Assembly (NCBI GenBank): GCA_016177775.1
Contig: JACOUQ010000026.1
Location: 1-51,593, forward strand
Reading direction: 5' to 3'
DNA length: 51,593 nt
Source of the DNA: Geobacter sp.
Lineage (GTDB): Bacteria; Desulfobacterota; Desulfuromonadia; Geobacterales; Geobacteraceae
Below the pieces are notes generated by a model. The model saw only the letters and a program-made list of their open reading frames with translations. It was not told where the DNA came from and made no database searches. Every line of letters starts with the position of its first letter. Positions within the stretch are counted from its first letter, which is position 1. Position numbers and translations under genes: made by a program. Below, in pieces: positions 1 through 8,954 of this stretch.

Positions 1-13
1 TAGACTTTTCCAT
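1..13 (-). CDS. 5' end of a leftward gene (4 codons visible)
   Basis: On the reverse strand an AAGGAGG ribosome binding site precedes an ATG at 13-11, followed by codons for M-E-K-S before the window ends. The same start, with the same upstream 72 bp, occurs at 51576 on the plus strand, where two more codons (I, T) are visible. The protein cannot be identified from so few residues. The two genes may be paralogues or the same repeat read twice. Confidence 0.6.
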
Positions 14-136
14 GACCTGCCTCCTTGGTTGTGGCTCTGCGCCGTGGTGATTCGACTCTCCGCAGCATAACCCACGTTTGCAAGGATGGCAGGTCTTTTT
101 TGTTTCTTCGTTTCAACTGACAACCATTATGTCTTC
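1..136. repeat. 136-bp inverted repeat, left copy
   Basis: This stretch is base-for-base the reverse complement of 51453-51588; I compared all 136 positions. Identity stops at 136/137 on the inner side, and on the outer side it runs into the window edge, so the true repeat may be longer. It carries the ribosome binding site and first codons of a leftward gene (from 13) and the first 17 codons of a DUF4350-type gene (from 86). It could be a real duplication flanking a 51-kb segment, or a sign that the window is a contig ending in a repeat. Confidence 0.95.
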
Positions 137-157
137 AGCCTTAACACCTGCCTTTGA
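86..157 (+). pseudogene. Truncated copy of the DUF4350-type gene start
   Basis: Codons 1-17 (MAGLFCFFVSTDNHYVF) are identical to the start of the reverse-strand DUF4350-type gene at 51503. After position 136 the reading diverges and stops at 155-157, giving only 23 residues. It looks like the broken end of a duplicated block, now serving at most as leader sequence for the cytochrome gene 12 bp downstream. Confidence 0.65.
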
Positions 158-169
158 TCGAGGTGCGTC

Positions 170-592
170 ATGAGAACTCCATTTGTCCATGCGTCACTTA
201 TCGTGCTTATGGCCGCAAGCATGGTTTTGGCGGCCGATTCCCCAAATCCCCCCACAACAATCCAGCATATGGATGCAGAAAGCTGCACCACGTGTCATCT
301 CCTCCCGGAGGCCGATCTCAGGTCCTGGTGGACCTTTCCCTGGAACAAGAGGAAACTGAAAGGGGAGGGCCCGGCCGGTGTCTGCGCGGAGTGCCACGAA
401 CAATCATCCTTCGGCCACGGCATCGGCAAGCGCCCGGAGCTGAACCGCGCCGACCTGCCGCTGGATAATGATGGGCGCATTACCTGCGCCACAACCTGCC
501 ACGAATTTCACCAAAAGGACGGGGAGGTCTTCAGTCAATACCACTTAAGATTGAGCGTAAACGAACTTTGCTTTTCCTGTCATGAGAAATAA
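170..592 (+). CDS. Small multiheme c-type cytochrome (four heme motifs)
   Basis: A 140-residue exported protein. The signal peptide covers about residues 1-21, ending in VLAAD. Heme-binding motifs are CTTCH (39-43), CAECH (72-76), the unusual CATTCH (106-111, three residues between the cysteines) and CFSCH (134-138). Extra His at 83, 114 and 125 could be distal ligands. It is probably a periplasmic electron carrier, as is common in Geobacteraceae; the partner is unknown. The ATG at 170 is preceded by GAGGTG. It sits directly downstream of the left repeat copy, so its promoter may lie within the duplicated DNA. Confidence 0.85.
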   Translation: MRTPFVHASLIVLMAASMVLAADSPNPPTTIQHMDAESCTTCHLLPEADLRSWWTFPWNKRKLKGEGPAGVCAECHEQSSFGHGIGKRPELNRADLPLDNDGRITCATTCHEFHQKDGEVFSQYHLRLSVNELCFSCHEK

Positions 593-645
593 TCATTGCC
601 CCCTCATCCGGCCTTCGGCCACCTTCTCTCGCAGGGAGAAGGGAA
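593..645. repeat. Intergenic hairpin repeat after the cytochrome gene
   Basis: Contains two adjacent palindromes: a GGCC-TTC-GGCC hairpin, then CCTTCTCTC-GCA-GGGAGAAGG. This CCCTC...GGCCTTCGGCC type is a common dispersed intergenic repeat and may act as a terminator. The rest of the 197-bp gap holds a 9-bp inverted repeat, AGGGGGTTG at 683-691 and CAACCCCCT at 724-732, then AT-rich DNA before gspF; no convincing promoter was seen. Confidence 0.6.
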
Positions 646-789
646 CAGTAATGAAGCAAACCTCCATGGGCAATCCGTACGTAGGGGGTTGTCATAAGGA
701 CCCTTTATCCTGCTTATCCATTCCAACCCCCTGTTGGCAGAGGTTTTTATATTTTAATTTTTCCATCATTGTGATAGCCTAAAAAGGTT

Positions 790-1998
790 ATGGCGCTTTA
801 TACCTGTAAGCTCGGCTCAACTGACGGCAAAATCATCGAAAAGGAATTCGAGTCCGCCGATTTGCAGGCACTCCGGGAAAGCCTGGAGGAGCAGGGCTTT
901 TTCGTTTTCGAGATCAAAAAGAAGCCGTTCCAGTTTTTGTTCGAGAAAGGGATTGCCCGCGCAAGGGTGGGTGCCAAGGACCTTCTGACGTTCAATCAGG
1001 AGCTGTTCGTGCTGCTCAAGGCCGGACTCCCCATCATGCAGGCGCTGGATACGATCCTGGAGCGGACGGAGCGGGGGAAGCTCGCCGATATTCTGCGAGA
1101 GGTCAGGGAAGACATCAAGGGGGGCTCGGCCCTTTCCGATGCCTTCGAGAAGCACCCTAGGGCATTTTCCCACCTTTACATAGCCTCCATCCGGGCCGGT
1201 GAACGGACCGGCGACCTGCCGCTGACGATCCGGCGCTATATTGCCTTTGTCAAGCGGGTCGAAGCGCTCAAAAAGAAGCTCATCTCGGCGATGGTCTATC
1301 CCTCCATCCTTGTCACCGTAGCATTTCTGGCCATAACGCTTCTGCTGGTATTTGTGGTTCCTACATTCAGCCAGATATATGCGGACGCGGGGTCACAGCT
1401 GCCGCTCCCCACGCAGATATTGATCGCCATCACCGGGGCGGTCCGCAAGTATTTCCTGGTTGTGCTTCTGCTGGCCGGCGCCGGCCTTGTCGCTCTGCGC
1501 CGCTGGCTGCGCACCGAACGCGGGCGTTTTCTGTTCGATGCCTTCATATTGAAGCTCCCCTTTTTCGGCGATACGTTCACCAAGTACGCCCTTTCCAATT
1601 TTTGCCGTACCTTCGCTACAGTGACAGGGAGCGGCATCCCCATTGTGCAGGCCCTGCGGATGTCCGTGGGTACCCTCAACAACAAGGAGATGGAGCGGAA
1701 GATGTTGTCCGCTATCGTCGGTATCGAGGAAGGGTCCCGGCTTTCGGCCGCGTTCGAGCGGATGAATATGATGCCTTCGCTGGCGCTTCGCATGATCGGG
1801 GTGGGGGAGACCACCGGGGCGCTGGAGGAGATGTTGATGGATGTTTCCGAGCATTTCGAGGAAGAGGTGGAGGGCCGCCTGAACGTGCTCACGACGGCCA
1901 TTGAGCCTGCCATCATGATTTTCATGGGACTTGTGATCGGCGGCATTGTCATCACAATGTACTTGCCGGTGTTCAAGATCGCCGGTACTGTAGGATAA
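790..1998 (+). CDS. gspF: Type II secretion inner-membrane platform protein GspF
   Basis: A 402-residue protein of the GspF/PilC family, the polytopic inner-membrane platform coupling the assembly ATPase to the pseudopilus. Two T2SF domains lie at roughly 70-193 and 273-394. Membrane segments are visible at about 168-192, 221-240 and 371-393. Family signatures are the repeated GERTGDLP and GETTGALEEML stretches. The ATG at 790 follows AAAAAGG. It leads the secretion locus; gspE starts 9 bp after its stop. Confidence 0.95.
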   Translation: MALYTCKLGSTDGKIIEKEFESADLQALRESLEEQGFFVFEIKKKPFQFLFEKGIARARVGAKDLLTFNQELFVLLKAGLPIMQALDTILERTERGKLADILREVREDIKGGSALSDAFEKHPRAFSHLYIASIRAGERTGDLPLTIRRYIAFVKRVEALKKKLISAMVYPSILVTVAFLAITLLLVFVVPTFSQIYADAGSQLPLPTQILIAITGAVRKYFLVVLLLAGAGLVALRRWLRTERGRFLFDAFILKLPFFGDTFTKYALSNFCRTFATVTGSGIPIVQALRMSVGTLNNKEMERKMLSAIVGIEEGSRLSAAFERMNMMPSLALRMIGVGETTGALEEMLMDVSEHFEEEVEGRLNVLTTAIEPAIMIFMGLVIGGIVITMYLPVFKIAGTVG

Positions 1999-2007
1999 GC
2001 GAAATAT

Positions 2008-3729
2008 ATGACAGACAAATTCAAACGCAAAAAACTGGGCGACATACTGGTGGAACAGGGGGCGATGAAGCCTTCCGATATCCCGCTCGTTCTGGATAAA
2101 CAGGCGGAAAGCAGAGAGCGGTTCGGCAAGATTAGCGTCGCAAACGGCTTTATCACCGAGGAAGCGCTGTACAAGGCCCTTGCGGAACAATTCGGGCTCG
2201 AATATCTGGACCTCGCCGATTTCAGGATGGATGAAGCCGTGTTGAACGAGCTTCCGCCCGATTCCACCTACCGCTACCACTTCATTCCCCTGGAAATTCG
2301 CGATGGCGATCTCGTGGTGGCGATTTCCGACCCCACCGACGTCCTGATGCTCGACGAGATGCAGTTGGTTCTTGACCGGCAGTTGGTCATCAAGGTGGCC
2401 ACTCCTTCGGCCATCGACAATCTGCTGAAAAAGGGGGAGGCCACAAGCAGGGTCCTCAAGGAAGTTTCCGAAGACTTCATGCTCCAGCTGGTCAAGGAGA
2501 CCGAAAAGGGTGATGAAGTCCTCTCGGTGGAGAAGATCGCGGAGGATGCCAGCCCGATCATCAAGCTGGTCAATTCCACCCTCATCGATGCCTTGAGCAA
2601 GCGCGCCAGCGACATCCACATCGAATCCGGGATGGAGGGGGTTAACGTAAAGTACCGCATCGACGGGGTCCTGTACAAGGCCATGGATACCATCGACCCC
2701 CACTTCCAGGGGCCGATCATTTCCCGCCTCAAGGTCATGAGCGAGCTCGACATATCGGAGCGCCGCATACCCCAGGACGGCCGCTTCAAGGTGCGTATCG
2801 CCGAGAAATCCATCGACTTTCGCGTTTCCATCATGCCTAGCGTGTTCGGCGAGGACGCGGTCATCCGTATCCTGGACAAGGAGTCGATAGCCAGCAACAT
2901 AAGGGGGCTCACGCTCGATGTCCTTGGCGTGCATGAACGTGAGCTGAAACGGTTGCGCAAGATGTTCGCCGAGCCTTACGGCATGGTGCTGGTCACCGGA
3001 CCGACCGGCTCAGGGAAGACCACTACGCTCTATGCCGCCCTTACGGAGATATATACTGGCGAAGAAAAGATCATTACCATCGAGGACCCGGTCGAATATC
3101 AGTTGCGCGGGATTGTCCAGATCCCGGTAAACGAGAAGAAGGGGCTGACCTTTGCACGGGGGCTGCGTTCCATACTACGGCATGACCCGGACAAGATCAT
3201 GGTCGGCGAGATCCGCGACCCTGAGACGGCTCAAATCGCAGTCCAGTCAGCACTCACCGGCCACCTGGTCCTTACCACAGTTCATGCCAACAACACCTTC
3301 GACGTGCTCGGCCGTTTCACCCACATGGGGATAGACCCGTACAATTTCGTTTCATGCCTTAACTGCGTCCTGGCCCAGCGGCTGGTGCGCAAGCTCTGCC
3401 CGAAATGCAAGACCCCGGTGAATATCTCCGACGAGGTTTTGCGCGAGTCCGCCATCAACCCGGAAAAGTGTCGTGACGTCACTTTCTATGATGCCAAGGG
3501 TTGCGATGATTGTCATGGTACCGGTTACCGCGGGAGATCGGCCATCGTGGAATTGCTCGACCTCAATGACGAAATCCGGCAGTTGATTGTAGAACGGGCT
3601 TCTGCAACCGCGTTAAAAAAAGCTGCCGCAGAGGCCGGGACGATATTCCTTCGCCAGGCCGCTGTGGAGAAGGTCCTTGCCGGCGAGACCTCGTTGCGTG
3701 AAATCAACCGTGTGACCTTTGTGGAGTAA
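2008..3729 (+). CDS. gspE: Type II secretion / type IV pilus assembly ATPase GspE
   Basis: A 573-residue cytoplasmic hexameric ATPase. The N-terminal T2SSE_N region (about 1-150) precedes the ATPase core with Walker A GPTGSGKTT at 331-339, the VGEIRDPETA stretch and the His box GHLVLTTVHAN. A zinc-binding tetracysteine C464/C467...C499/C502 is present as in GspE/PilB enzymes. It follows gspF by 9 bp with only a weak ribosome binding site, suggesting coupled translation. Confidence 0.96.
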   Translation: MTDKFKRKKLGDILVEQGAMKPSDIPLVLDKQAESRERFGKISVANGFITEEALYKALAEQFGLEYLDLADFRMDEAVLNELPPDSTYRYHFIPLEIRDGDLVVAISDPTDVLMLDEMQLVLDRQLVIKVATPSAIDNLLKKGEATSRVLKEVSEDFMLQLVKETEKGDEVLSVEKIAEDASPIIKLVNSTLIDALSKRASDIHIESGMEGVNVKYRIDGVLYKAMDTIDPHFQGPIISRLKVMSELDISERRIPQDGRFKVRIAEKSIDFRVSIMPSVFGEDAVIRILDKESIASNIRGLTLDVLGVHERELKRLRKMFAEPYGMVLVTGPTGSGKTTTLYAALTEIYTGEEKIITIEDPVEYQLRGIVQIPVNEKKGLTFARGLRSILRHDPDKIMVGEIRDPETAQIAVQSALTGHLVLTTVHANNTFDVLGRFTHMGIDPYNFVSCLNCVLAQRLVRKLCPKCKTPVNISDEVLRESAINPEKCRDVTFYDAKGCDDCHGTGYRGRSAIVELLDLNDEIRQLIVERASATALKKAAAEAGTIFLRQAAVEKVLAGETSLREINRVTFVE

Positions 3730-3733
3730 TGGA

Positions 3734-4660
3734 ATGCTTTTCACCAAACAGGCGATCGGTGTCGAAATAGGGCACTACGGCCTCAAGATGGCGGTGCTGG
3801 GCGGCAAGCCGGAAATGCCTCAGCTGCATACATACCGGAGCGCTGGTTTTCAGCCGGATACCCTCCGCTTTTCCCACCGCGAGCTCAATATTCTCAACCC
3901 GCCGGCATTTGCGGCTATTGTTCGGGACACGTGGCTACAGCTGTTGACCAAGGTGAACCGTGTATCCCTGTCGCTACCCGATTCAGTGGGAAGGGTCGTG
4001 ATTCTCGACCTGGAAACCCGTTTCAGGAGCCGCGACGAGGGGAGCGACATTATTCGCTGGAAACTGAAGAAGAGCCTCCCCATCGATATAAAGGATGTCC
4101 ACCTGGATTACCAGAAGCTTGGTGAAAAGGAGACGGGTGAGGTCACTGTCCTCGTCTCCCTTGTGGCGCGGTCTGTGATAACGCAGTATGAGGATATTCT
4201 GCTGGAGGCCGGCCTGGAGCCGAACAATATCGACTTCACCACTTTCAACCTCTGCCGTTTTTTCGACCGGCGCATGGCCCTGGCGGAAAATGCCGTCTTT
4301 GTCAGCTATTACGAAGGCGCGCTCAGCGTCATGGTACTTGACGGAGGTGTCCCGGACTTTTACCGGTCACGGGAAATTCCCGATGGAGGAGGGCAGGCCA
4401 ACCGGATTTTCCTTGAAATCAACAGCTCTCTCCTTGCGTACCGGGACAAGAAGGGGGGCTTTCCCGTCACCGAGCTTTTCTGCTTTTTCCCCCCAGGGCA
4501 TGCCGAGGCGCTTCGTCCGCTGGTGGAAGAAGCCACCGGGCTGGAGCCGGCTTTTCTTGAAACGGAGCGTTACATCACACGTCCGCAGGGAATCGTGGCC
4601 GACAGGGAATCTTTGAACCAGTTTGCCGCCGCGTTCGGGGCAGCGCTTAGGAACCTTTGA
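3734..4660 (+). CDS. PilM/GspL-like actin-fold assembly protein
   Basis: A 308-residue protein beginning MLFTKQAIGVEIG, the opening strand of the actin-like PilM/GspL fold. PilM is a cytoplasmic nucleotide-binding protein that docks on the PilN N-terminus. The ATG at 3734 follows GTGGAG by about 7 bp; an in-frame upstream start at 3719 would overlap gspE and looks less likely. The stop overlaps the next ATG (TGATG), indicating coupling. Sequence is diverged, so the family call rests partly on order M-N-O-P. Confidence 0.8.
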   Translation: MLFTKQAIGVEIGHYGLKMAVLGGKPEMPQLHTYRSAGFQPDTLRFSHRELNILNPPAFAAIVRDTWLQLLTKVNRVSLSLPDSVGRVVILDLETRFRSRDEGSDIIRWKLKKSLPIDIKDVHLDYQKLGEKETGEVTVLVSLVARSVITQYEDILLEAGLEPNNIDFTTFNLCRFFDRRMALAENAVFVSYYEGALSVMVLDGGVPDFYRSREIPDGGGQANRIFLEINSSLLAYRDKKGGFPVTELFCFFPPGHAEALRPLVEEATGLEPAFLETERYITRPQGIVADRESLNQFAAAFGAALRNL

Positions 4661-5202
4661 TGCGATATACCATCAACCTGGCAACACGAACCTATGTCAA
4701 TCGGAAACAGCTTAACCTGTTTCTGGGAGGAGCGGGCGCGCTCCTTGTTCTCGTCCTGCTCTATCTCGGCAATTCGGCTTTCGTTACCATCCTGGAGTCG
4801 AATCGCCTGCAGAAGGAACTGCGCCCCTTCGATGCGAAATCCAGGGACGCTGCCGGAGTGTCGGAGCAGGAGTACGGCAAGCTCCTGTCAGACATCGCGT
4901 TCGCCAATTCCCTTATTGATAAAAAGACATTCAACTGGCTGGCTCTCATGGACCGGCTGGAGGGCGTGGTGCCGGATGGCGTCGCGATCAGCGCCATAGA
5001 GCCTGACCTCAAGACCGGCGGTTTGAAACTGAGCGGAGTGACCAGGAAATTCGCAAACCTGAGAAGCTTCATGGAGCAGCTCGAGAGCAAAGGCTTCTTC
5101 AGGGATGTGTATCTTCTGACCCTTATCGAAACCAAGGTCGGCGAAACCCAGACCGGCCTGACCTTTACCATATCCTGCAAGGTGGATTACCGGGCCTTAT
5201 GA
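4660..5202 (+). CDS. PilN-like inner-membrane assembly protein
   Basis: A 180-residue bitopic protein starting MRYTINLATRTYVNRKQ; this INLATR-type N-terminal motif is the PilN segment that contacts PilM. One membrane helix lies at about 18-38, followed by a coiled stretch and a ferredoxin-like periplasmic region. The ATG at 4660 overlaps the upstream stop; a TTG at 4657 is possible but unlikely. Its stop overlaps the next start (ATGA). Confidence 0.82.
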   Translation: MRYTINLATRTYVNRKQLNLFLGGAGALLVLVLLYLGNSAFVTILESNRLQKELRPFDAKSRDAAGVSEQEYGKLLSDIAFANSLIDKKTFNWLALMDRLEGVVPDGVAISAIEPDLKTGGLKLSGVTRKFANLRSFMEQLESKGFFRDVYLLTLIETKVGETQTGLTFTISCKVDYRAL

Positions 5203-5744
5203 AACTTCTACGTGAAATCTTCAGAATTAGGCGCGGGACCATCATCCTGCTGGCATGCCTGCTTCTTCTCGACATCATTCTGTATGGCGTTGTGTCGCAT
5301 CAGAGGCCCCGCCTAGGGGAGCTTCAGTCGAAACTGGCCGACAAACGCCGCCTTGCTGCTGCTGGTACGGCGCGTGATGCTGCCACGATCTATCAACAGG
5401 GTACCGCAGATCTCAAGACATTCAGGGACCGCATCCCCGTCAAAAGGGATTTCGCCAGGACCCTCGGGGAGCTTTTCGATCTGGCATCCAATAACGGGCT
5501 GAAGCTTTCCAATATCAGTTACAAGCCGGGGCCGGTCAAGGGGCAGGAGGGACTTGCAGTCTACGAGATGTCCTTCTCGGTGGCAGGAAGGTATCCGGCC
5601 GTGAAGAGCTTCATATCGGACATTCTCAGGTGGAAGAACATAATAACTATTGAAACCTTGTCGCTCAACAGTGCAAAGGCCACGGAGGACACGGTCGATC
5701 TGAAGGTGCAGGTATCCCAATACCTGCGGATGGAGGAGAGATGA
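5199..5744 (+). CDS. PilO-like inner-membrane assembly protein
   Basis: A 181-residue bitopic protein: short basic N-terminus, membrane helix at about 13-33, predicted coiled coil (about 36-85) and a small periplasmic domain with IETLSLNSA near the end. Size, topology and position between the PilN- and PilP-like genes match PilO (GspM-like), which pairs with PilN. ATGA overlaps at both ends place it in a translationally coupled block. Confidence 0.8.
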   Translation: MKLLREIFRIRRGTIILLACLLLLDIILYGVVSHQRPRLGELQSKLADKRRLAAAGTARDAATIYQQGTADLKTFRDRIPVKRDFARTLGELFDLASNNGLKLSNISYKPGPVKGQEGLAVYEMSFSVAGRYPAVKSFISDILRWKNIITIETLSLNSAKATEDTVDLKVQVSQYLRMEER

Positions 5745-6382
5745 ACAGCAAGAAGCTCATTCTCTTCATCCTCCTGATATTGTTTGCCATTTCGATGGGA
5801 TATTCATATTGGCGCATGCCGCTGGAGAAGCGGGTGGCTAAGCTGACTTACGCCCCCGGCATGAGGGCACCTGTGCCGCGGAAAACCTCACCGCCCCCCA
5901 AGGCTACGGTCCCCGCGCCATCTTCGGCTGCGGACGAAAAGGCGGTCCACCTTTCCCAACTCGAGAAAACAGCGGCCGGCTTCAAGGGATACCGACGGAA
6001 CATTTTCCGGCCGATCTTCCATGACGAAATCAAGGAGATACTACCTCCACTGAGCAAGGTGGCCCCTCCACCGGTGCTACCGCCGCCTCCGCAGCCAAAA
6101 CCTTTGGTGCCGCCGGTCACGCCTGTGCCCGAGCTTACTCCCTTGCAGCGGGACATGGCGCAATTCACTTTCCTCGGCTTCATGAAGAAGGACGGCCATA
6201 AGACCATCTTCCTTGCCAAGGACAAGGACATTCTCCTAGTGAAAAAGGGGGACAGGATTGCAGGAAAATACGAAGCAACCGGCATCACCGAAGAGCGTTT
6301 GACCATAAAGGCATTGGACGGCAGCGGGGAGATAGTGATTCCTCTAGTAGAGCAGAAGCCCCTGAGTGCGCCAAGAAAGTAG
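5741..6382 (+). CDS. PilP/GspC-like periplasmic linker protein
   Basis: A 213-residue protein with an N-terminal membrane anchor (about 5-24), two proline-rich linkers (about 43-60 and 105-135) and a C-terminal beta domain (about 140-205) containing FTFLGFMKKDGHKTIFL and ILLVKKGDRIAGKY. This architecture resembles PilP or the HR domain of GspC, which reach from the inner-membrane complex to the secretin, encoded next. Its stop codon TAG (6380-6382) lies inside the first four bases of a palindromic element at 6379. Confidence 0.8.
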   Translation: MNSKKLILFILLILFAISMGYSYWRMPLEKRVAKLTYAPGMRAPVPRKTSPPPKATVPAPSSAADEKAVHLSQLEKTAAGFKGYRRNIFRPIFHDEIKEILPPLSKVAPPPVLPPPPQPKPLVPPVTPVPELTPLQRDMAQFTFLGFMKKDGHKTIFLAKDKDILLVKKGDRIAGKYEATGITEERLTIKALDGSGEIVIPLVEQKPLSAPRK

Positions 6383-6495
6383 GGGCGAAGCAAAAGGTTT
6401 GACTGCTTCGCCCATCGTTGACAGCTGTGAAAAGAGGGCAGAGCAGGTTCGGCGAAAAACGGGCAAAGCAGATGCGGCATTTGCTTTGCCCCTAC
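6379..6495. repeat. GTAG-ended double-hairpin element (REP/MITE-like)
   Basis: Terminal arms at 6379-6394 (GTAGGGGCGAAGCAAA) and 6480-6495 are inverted repeats with one mismatch in 16. Inside are two perfect 10-bp stems: GGGCGAAGCA (6383-6392) with 6404-6413, and GGGCAAAGCA (6461-6470) with 6482-6491. The paired-hairpin form recalls REP doublets. It begins at the stop codon of the PilP-like gene and ends 53 bp before the secretin gene, so it could act as an attenuator within the operon. Confidence 0.75.
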
Positions 6496-6548
6496 AAAAA
6501 ACTGTGTGATTATTGTTTTCCAGCCCTAAGATGGCTTGAGGAGAAAAT

Positions 6549-8954
6549 ATGCGTAACCTCTGTAAAATATTTTTTCTACTTTGTTCCCTGGCTTTTATTG
6601 CCGGCTGTGCCGGCGGGCGCTCCGCTTTCAGCAAGGCGCAGAAGCTGGAGGAAGAGGGTAAACTCGACGAGGCTGTTGTCCGTTACGTGGAGGCAATCAA
6701 GGAAAGCCCGGATTCGAGCGAGTACCGCCTTAGATTCCTGAAGATCAAGGCTGATGCGGCCAAGCTTCATTTCCAGAACGGTGAGCGGCTCTTCGAAGAG
6801 AAGAAATTCAATGAGGCGCTTCAGGAATACCAGGCGGCGCTGGCGTTAGACCCTACCCTGGAGCGGGCCCAGCAGCAGAGTGTCTTTCTTGCCAAAAAGC
6901 GCGATTCCCTCTTTTTCTACAATGAGGCGCAGGAGTTTGAGAAGGCCCGCAAGCAGAAAGAGGCGTATCGTTCCTATCTGCGTGCGCTGGAACTGGACCC
7001 CGCGAACCAGGACGCCAGGACCGCACTGGATGGCCTGCTGAAGAGCAAAAAGCCGAAGCTGGACGGCTTCGAGCTGAATCTCAAGTCCACCAAGCCGATC
7101 ACTCTCAAGTTCAAGGACGCCAAGATCAAGGACGTCTTCAACATCCTCACCCAACTCTCGGGGATCAACTTCATCTTTGACGAGGGGATCAAGGACCAGA
7201 ACATCACCATCTACCTGGAAAACGCCACTTTCCAGCAGAGCCTGGACATCGTATGCGGCCTGAACAAATTGGGACGGAAGGTGCTCAATGAGAGCACGAT
7301 CGTCATTTACCCCAAGACCCCTGACAAGGCAAAGCAGTATGAAGAGCTTATAGTCCAGACCTTCTATCTCACCAATGCCGATGCCAAGAAGATAGTCAAC
7401 CTGCTCCGTACGATGCTTCAGCTTCGCAAGATCTACGTGAACGAAGAGTTGAACGCTGTTGTCATCCGGGATACACCCGAGATGCTGGAAGTGGCCCAGA
7501 AGATACTGGACGCCAATGACATGCCGGATGCGGAGTTGATTCTGGAAGTTGAAGTTATCGAAGTGTCCAAGGATGATAATGAAAAGTTTGGGCTGCTGCT
7601 CTCCGCCTACGGCACAAGTTTCGGCGCAGGTAAAGGGGACAAGCTTTTTGCTACTTCTCTTACCAGTACCACCGGCACGGCTGTCGGTGATCTTTTGAAA
7701 TTGTCGTCCGGCTGGGGGCAATATGGCGCGTTTTTTACGGTCCCTACGGCCAGCTACGATTTCGGCAAGACATTGACGAATGGTCAGGTTTTGTCCAATC
7801 CGCGGTTGCGGGTTAAAAACCGCGAGAAGGCCAAATTTACTGTTGGTGACCGTATCCCGATAACTACGACCACTACAGCCAATGCAACAACCAGCGTGAA
7901 CGTCCAGTACGTTGACGTCGGGGTCAAGGTCAACGTGGAGCCGACCATCCAGCCCAACAATGAGATCAACCTGAAAATGAGCCTGGAGGTGAGTTCCGCT
8001 GGAACCCCCCGCACTGTTGGAGGCGCGGATTCCCAGACCCAGGTGGTGGACATCAGCAACAGGAACCTCGATACGGTTCTAAGCCTCAAGGACGGGGAGA
8101 CGACCATCATCGGCGGACTCCTTTCCAACCGGAAGGGTACAAGCAAGAAAAAGATCTTCCTGCTGGGGGATATTCCTTTTCTTGGCCCGCTTATTTCAAA
8201 TACCGAGGATACCAACAAAAAGAACGAACTGGTGCTTGCCATCACGCCGCGCATCATCCGCGCGGTTTCCATGCCGGATACGGGACTGGCCGCCTTCTGG
8301 TCCGGCCGTGAGGACGATCCTTCGACGAAGAAGGCCTTCGGTGCATTCGAGCAGGAGCCGGAGTTCAGCGAGTTGGCACCTGAAAAACCCGCGATCCCGG
8401 TGGAGAAGGCGCCGCTTGCTCCTGGCCAGCCTCCCATGCCCGGCAAGCCGGAGCAGCCTGCGCCCCCGAAAGCTGTTGAACCGGAGCAACGCGGCGCTCT
8501 TTCCGTAACGGCCCCGGAAGCGGTTCCGTTCGGGACGGAGTTTGAGGTGGAGATACAGGTCGCTGACGTCAAGAATCTTTACTCGGCCCCCTTTACCCTG
8601 ACTTATGACCCTATCTTTCTGGAGTTCGTGGCACTGGTCCCTGGGCCTTTCATGAGCCAGGATGGTAACCCGGTTGAGCTGAAGACCCAGCATAATCCCG
8701 GCGACGGGACCGTTGCCGTAACATTTACCAGGACAGGCAAGGTTGAAGGTGTCAGCGGCGCCGGTTCGTTCATGAAGTCCATGTTCAAGGCTAAGAACAT
8801 GGGGCCTGGAAACATCGGCCTGAAAGACGTCGGTTTCACCGCACCTGACGGTAAACCGTTGCAGGTCGTGCCTTACGGGGCGGTTGTCGACATCAGGGAG
8901 CCGCCGCAGACGGCGCCGCAGCAGGCGCCGCAGCAGGAACAGCAGACTCAATGA
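6549..8954 (+). CDS. gspD: Secretin GspD/PilQ-like, lipoprotein with TPR and cohesin-like domains
   Basis: An 801-residue outer-membrane channel protein. The signal peptide ends in lipobox FIAGC (Cys20). Residues about 35-160 hold TPR-like repeats. An N0/STN domain (about 180-258) and N1 domain (about 263-345) precede the secretin barrel (about 410-575; VLSNPRLRVKNREKAKF, DIPFLGPLISN). After a Pro-rich linker there is a cohesin-like beta domain (about 647-780) and a Gln/Pro-rich tail. The ATG at 6549 follows GAGGAG, and the stop overlaps the next start (ATGA). The TPR N-terminus and cohesin tail differ from classical GspD. Confidence 0.92.
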   Translation: MRNLCKIFFLLCSLAFIAGCAGGRSAFSKAQKLEEEGKLDEAVVRYVEAIKESPDSSEYRLRFLKIKADAAKLHFQNGERLFEEKKFNEALQEYQAALALDPTLERAQQQSVFLAKKRDSLFFYNEAQEFEKARKQKEAYRSYLRALELDPANQDARTALDGLLKSKKPKLDGFELNLKSTKPITLKFKDAKIKDVFNILTQLSGINFIFDEGIKDQNITIYLENATFQQSLDIVCGLNKLGRKVLNESTIVIYPKTPDKAKQYEELIVQTFYLTNADAKKIVNLLRTMLQLRKIYVNEELNAVVIRDTPEMLEVAQKILDANDMPDAELILEVEVIEVSKDDNEKFGLLLSAYGTSFGAGKGDKLFATSLTSTTGTAVGDLLKLSSGWGQYGAFFTVPTASYDFGKTLTNGQVLSNPRLRVKNREKAKFTVGDRIPITTTTTANATTSVNVQYVDVGVKVNVEPTIQPNNEINLKMSLEVSSAGTPRTVGGADSQTQVVDISNRNLDTVLSLKDGETTIIGGLLSNRKGTSKKKIFLLGDIPFLGPLISNTEDTNKKNELVLAITPRIIRAVSMPDTGLAAFWSGREDDPSTKKAFGAFEQEPEFSELAPEKPAIPVEKAPLAPGQPPMPGKPEQPAPPKAVEPEQRGALSVTAPEAVPFGTEFEVEIQVADVKNLYSAPFTLTYDPIFLEFVALVPGPFMSQDGNPVELKTQHNPGDGTVAVTFTRTGKVEGVSGAGSFMKSMFKAKNMGPGNIGLKDVGFTAPDGKPLQVVPYGAVVDIREPPQTAPQQAPQQEQQTQ

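Noticed and set aside
1393..2934. 513-codon reverse-strand open frame over gspF/gspE
   Set aside because: Shadow of two clear secretion genes; its translation is His/Leu/Asp-rich with no recognisable domain.
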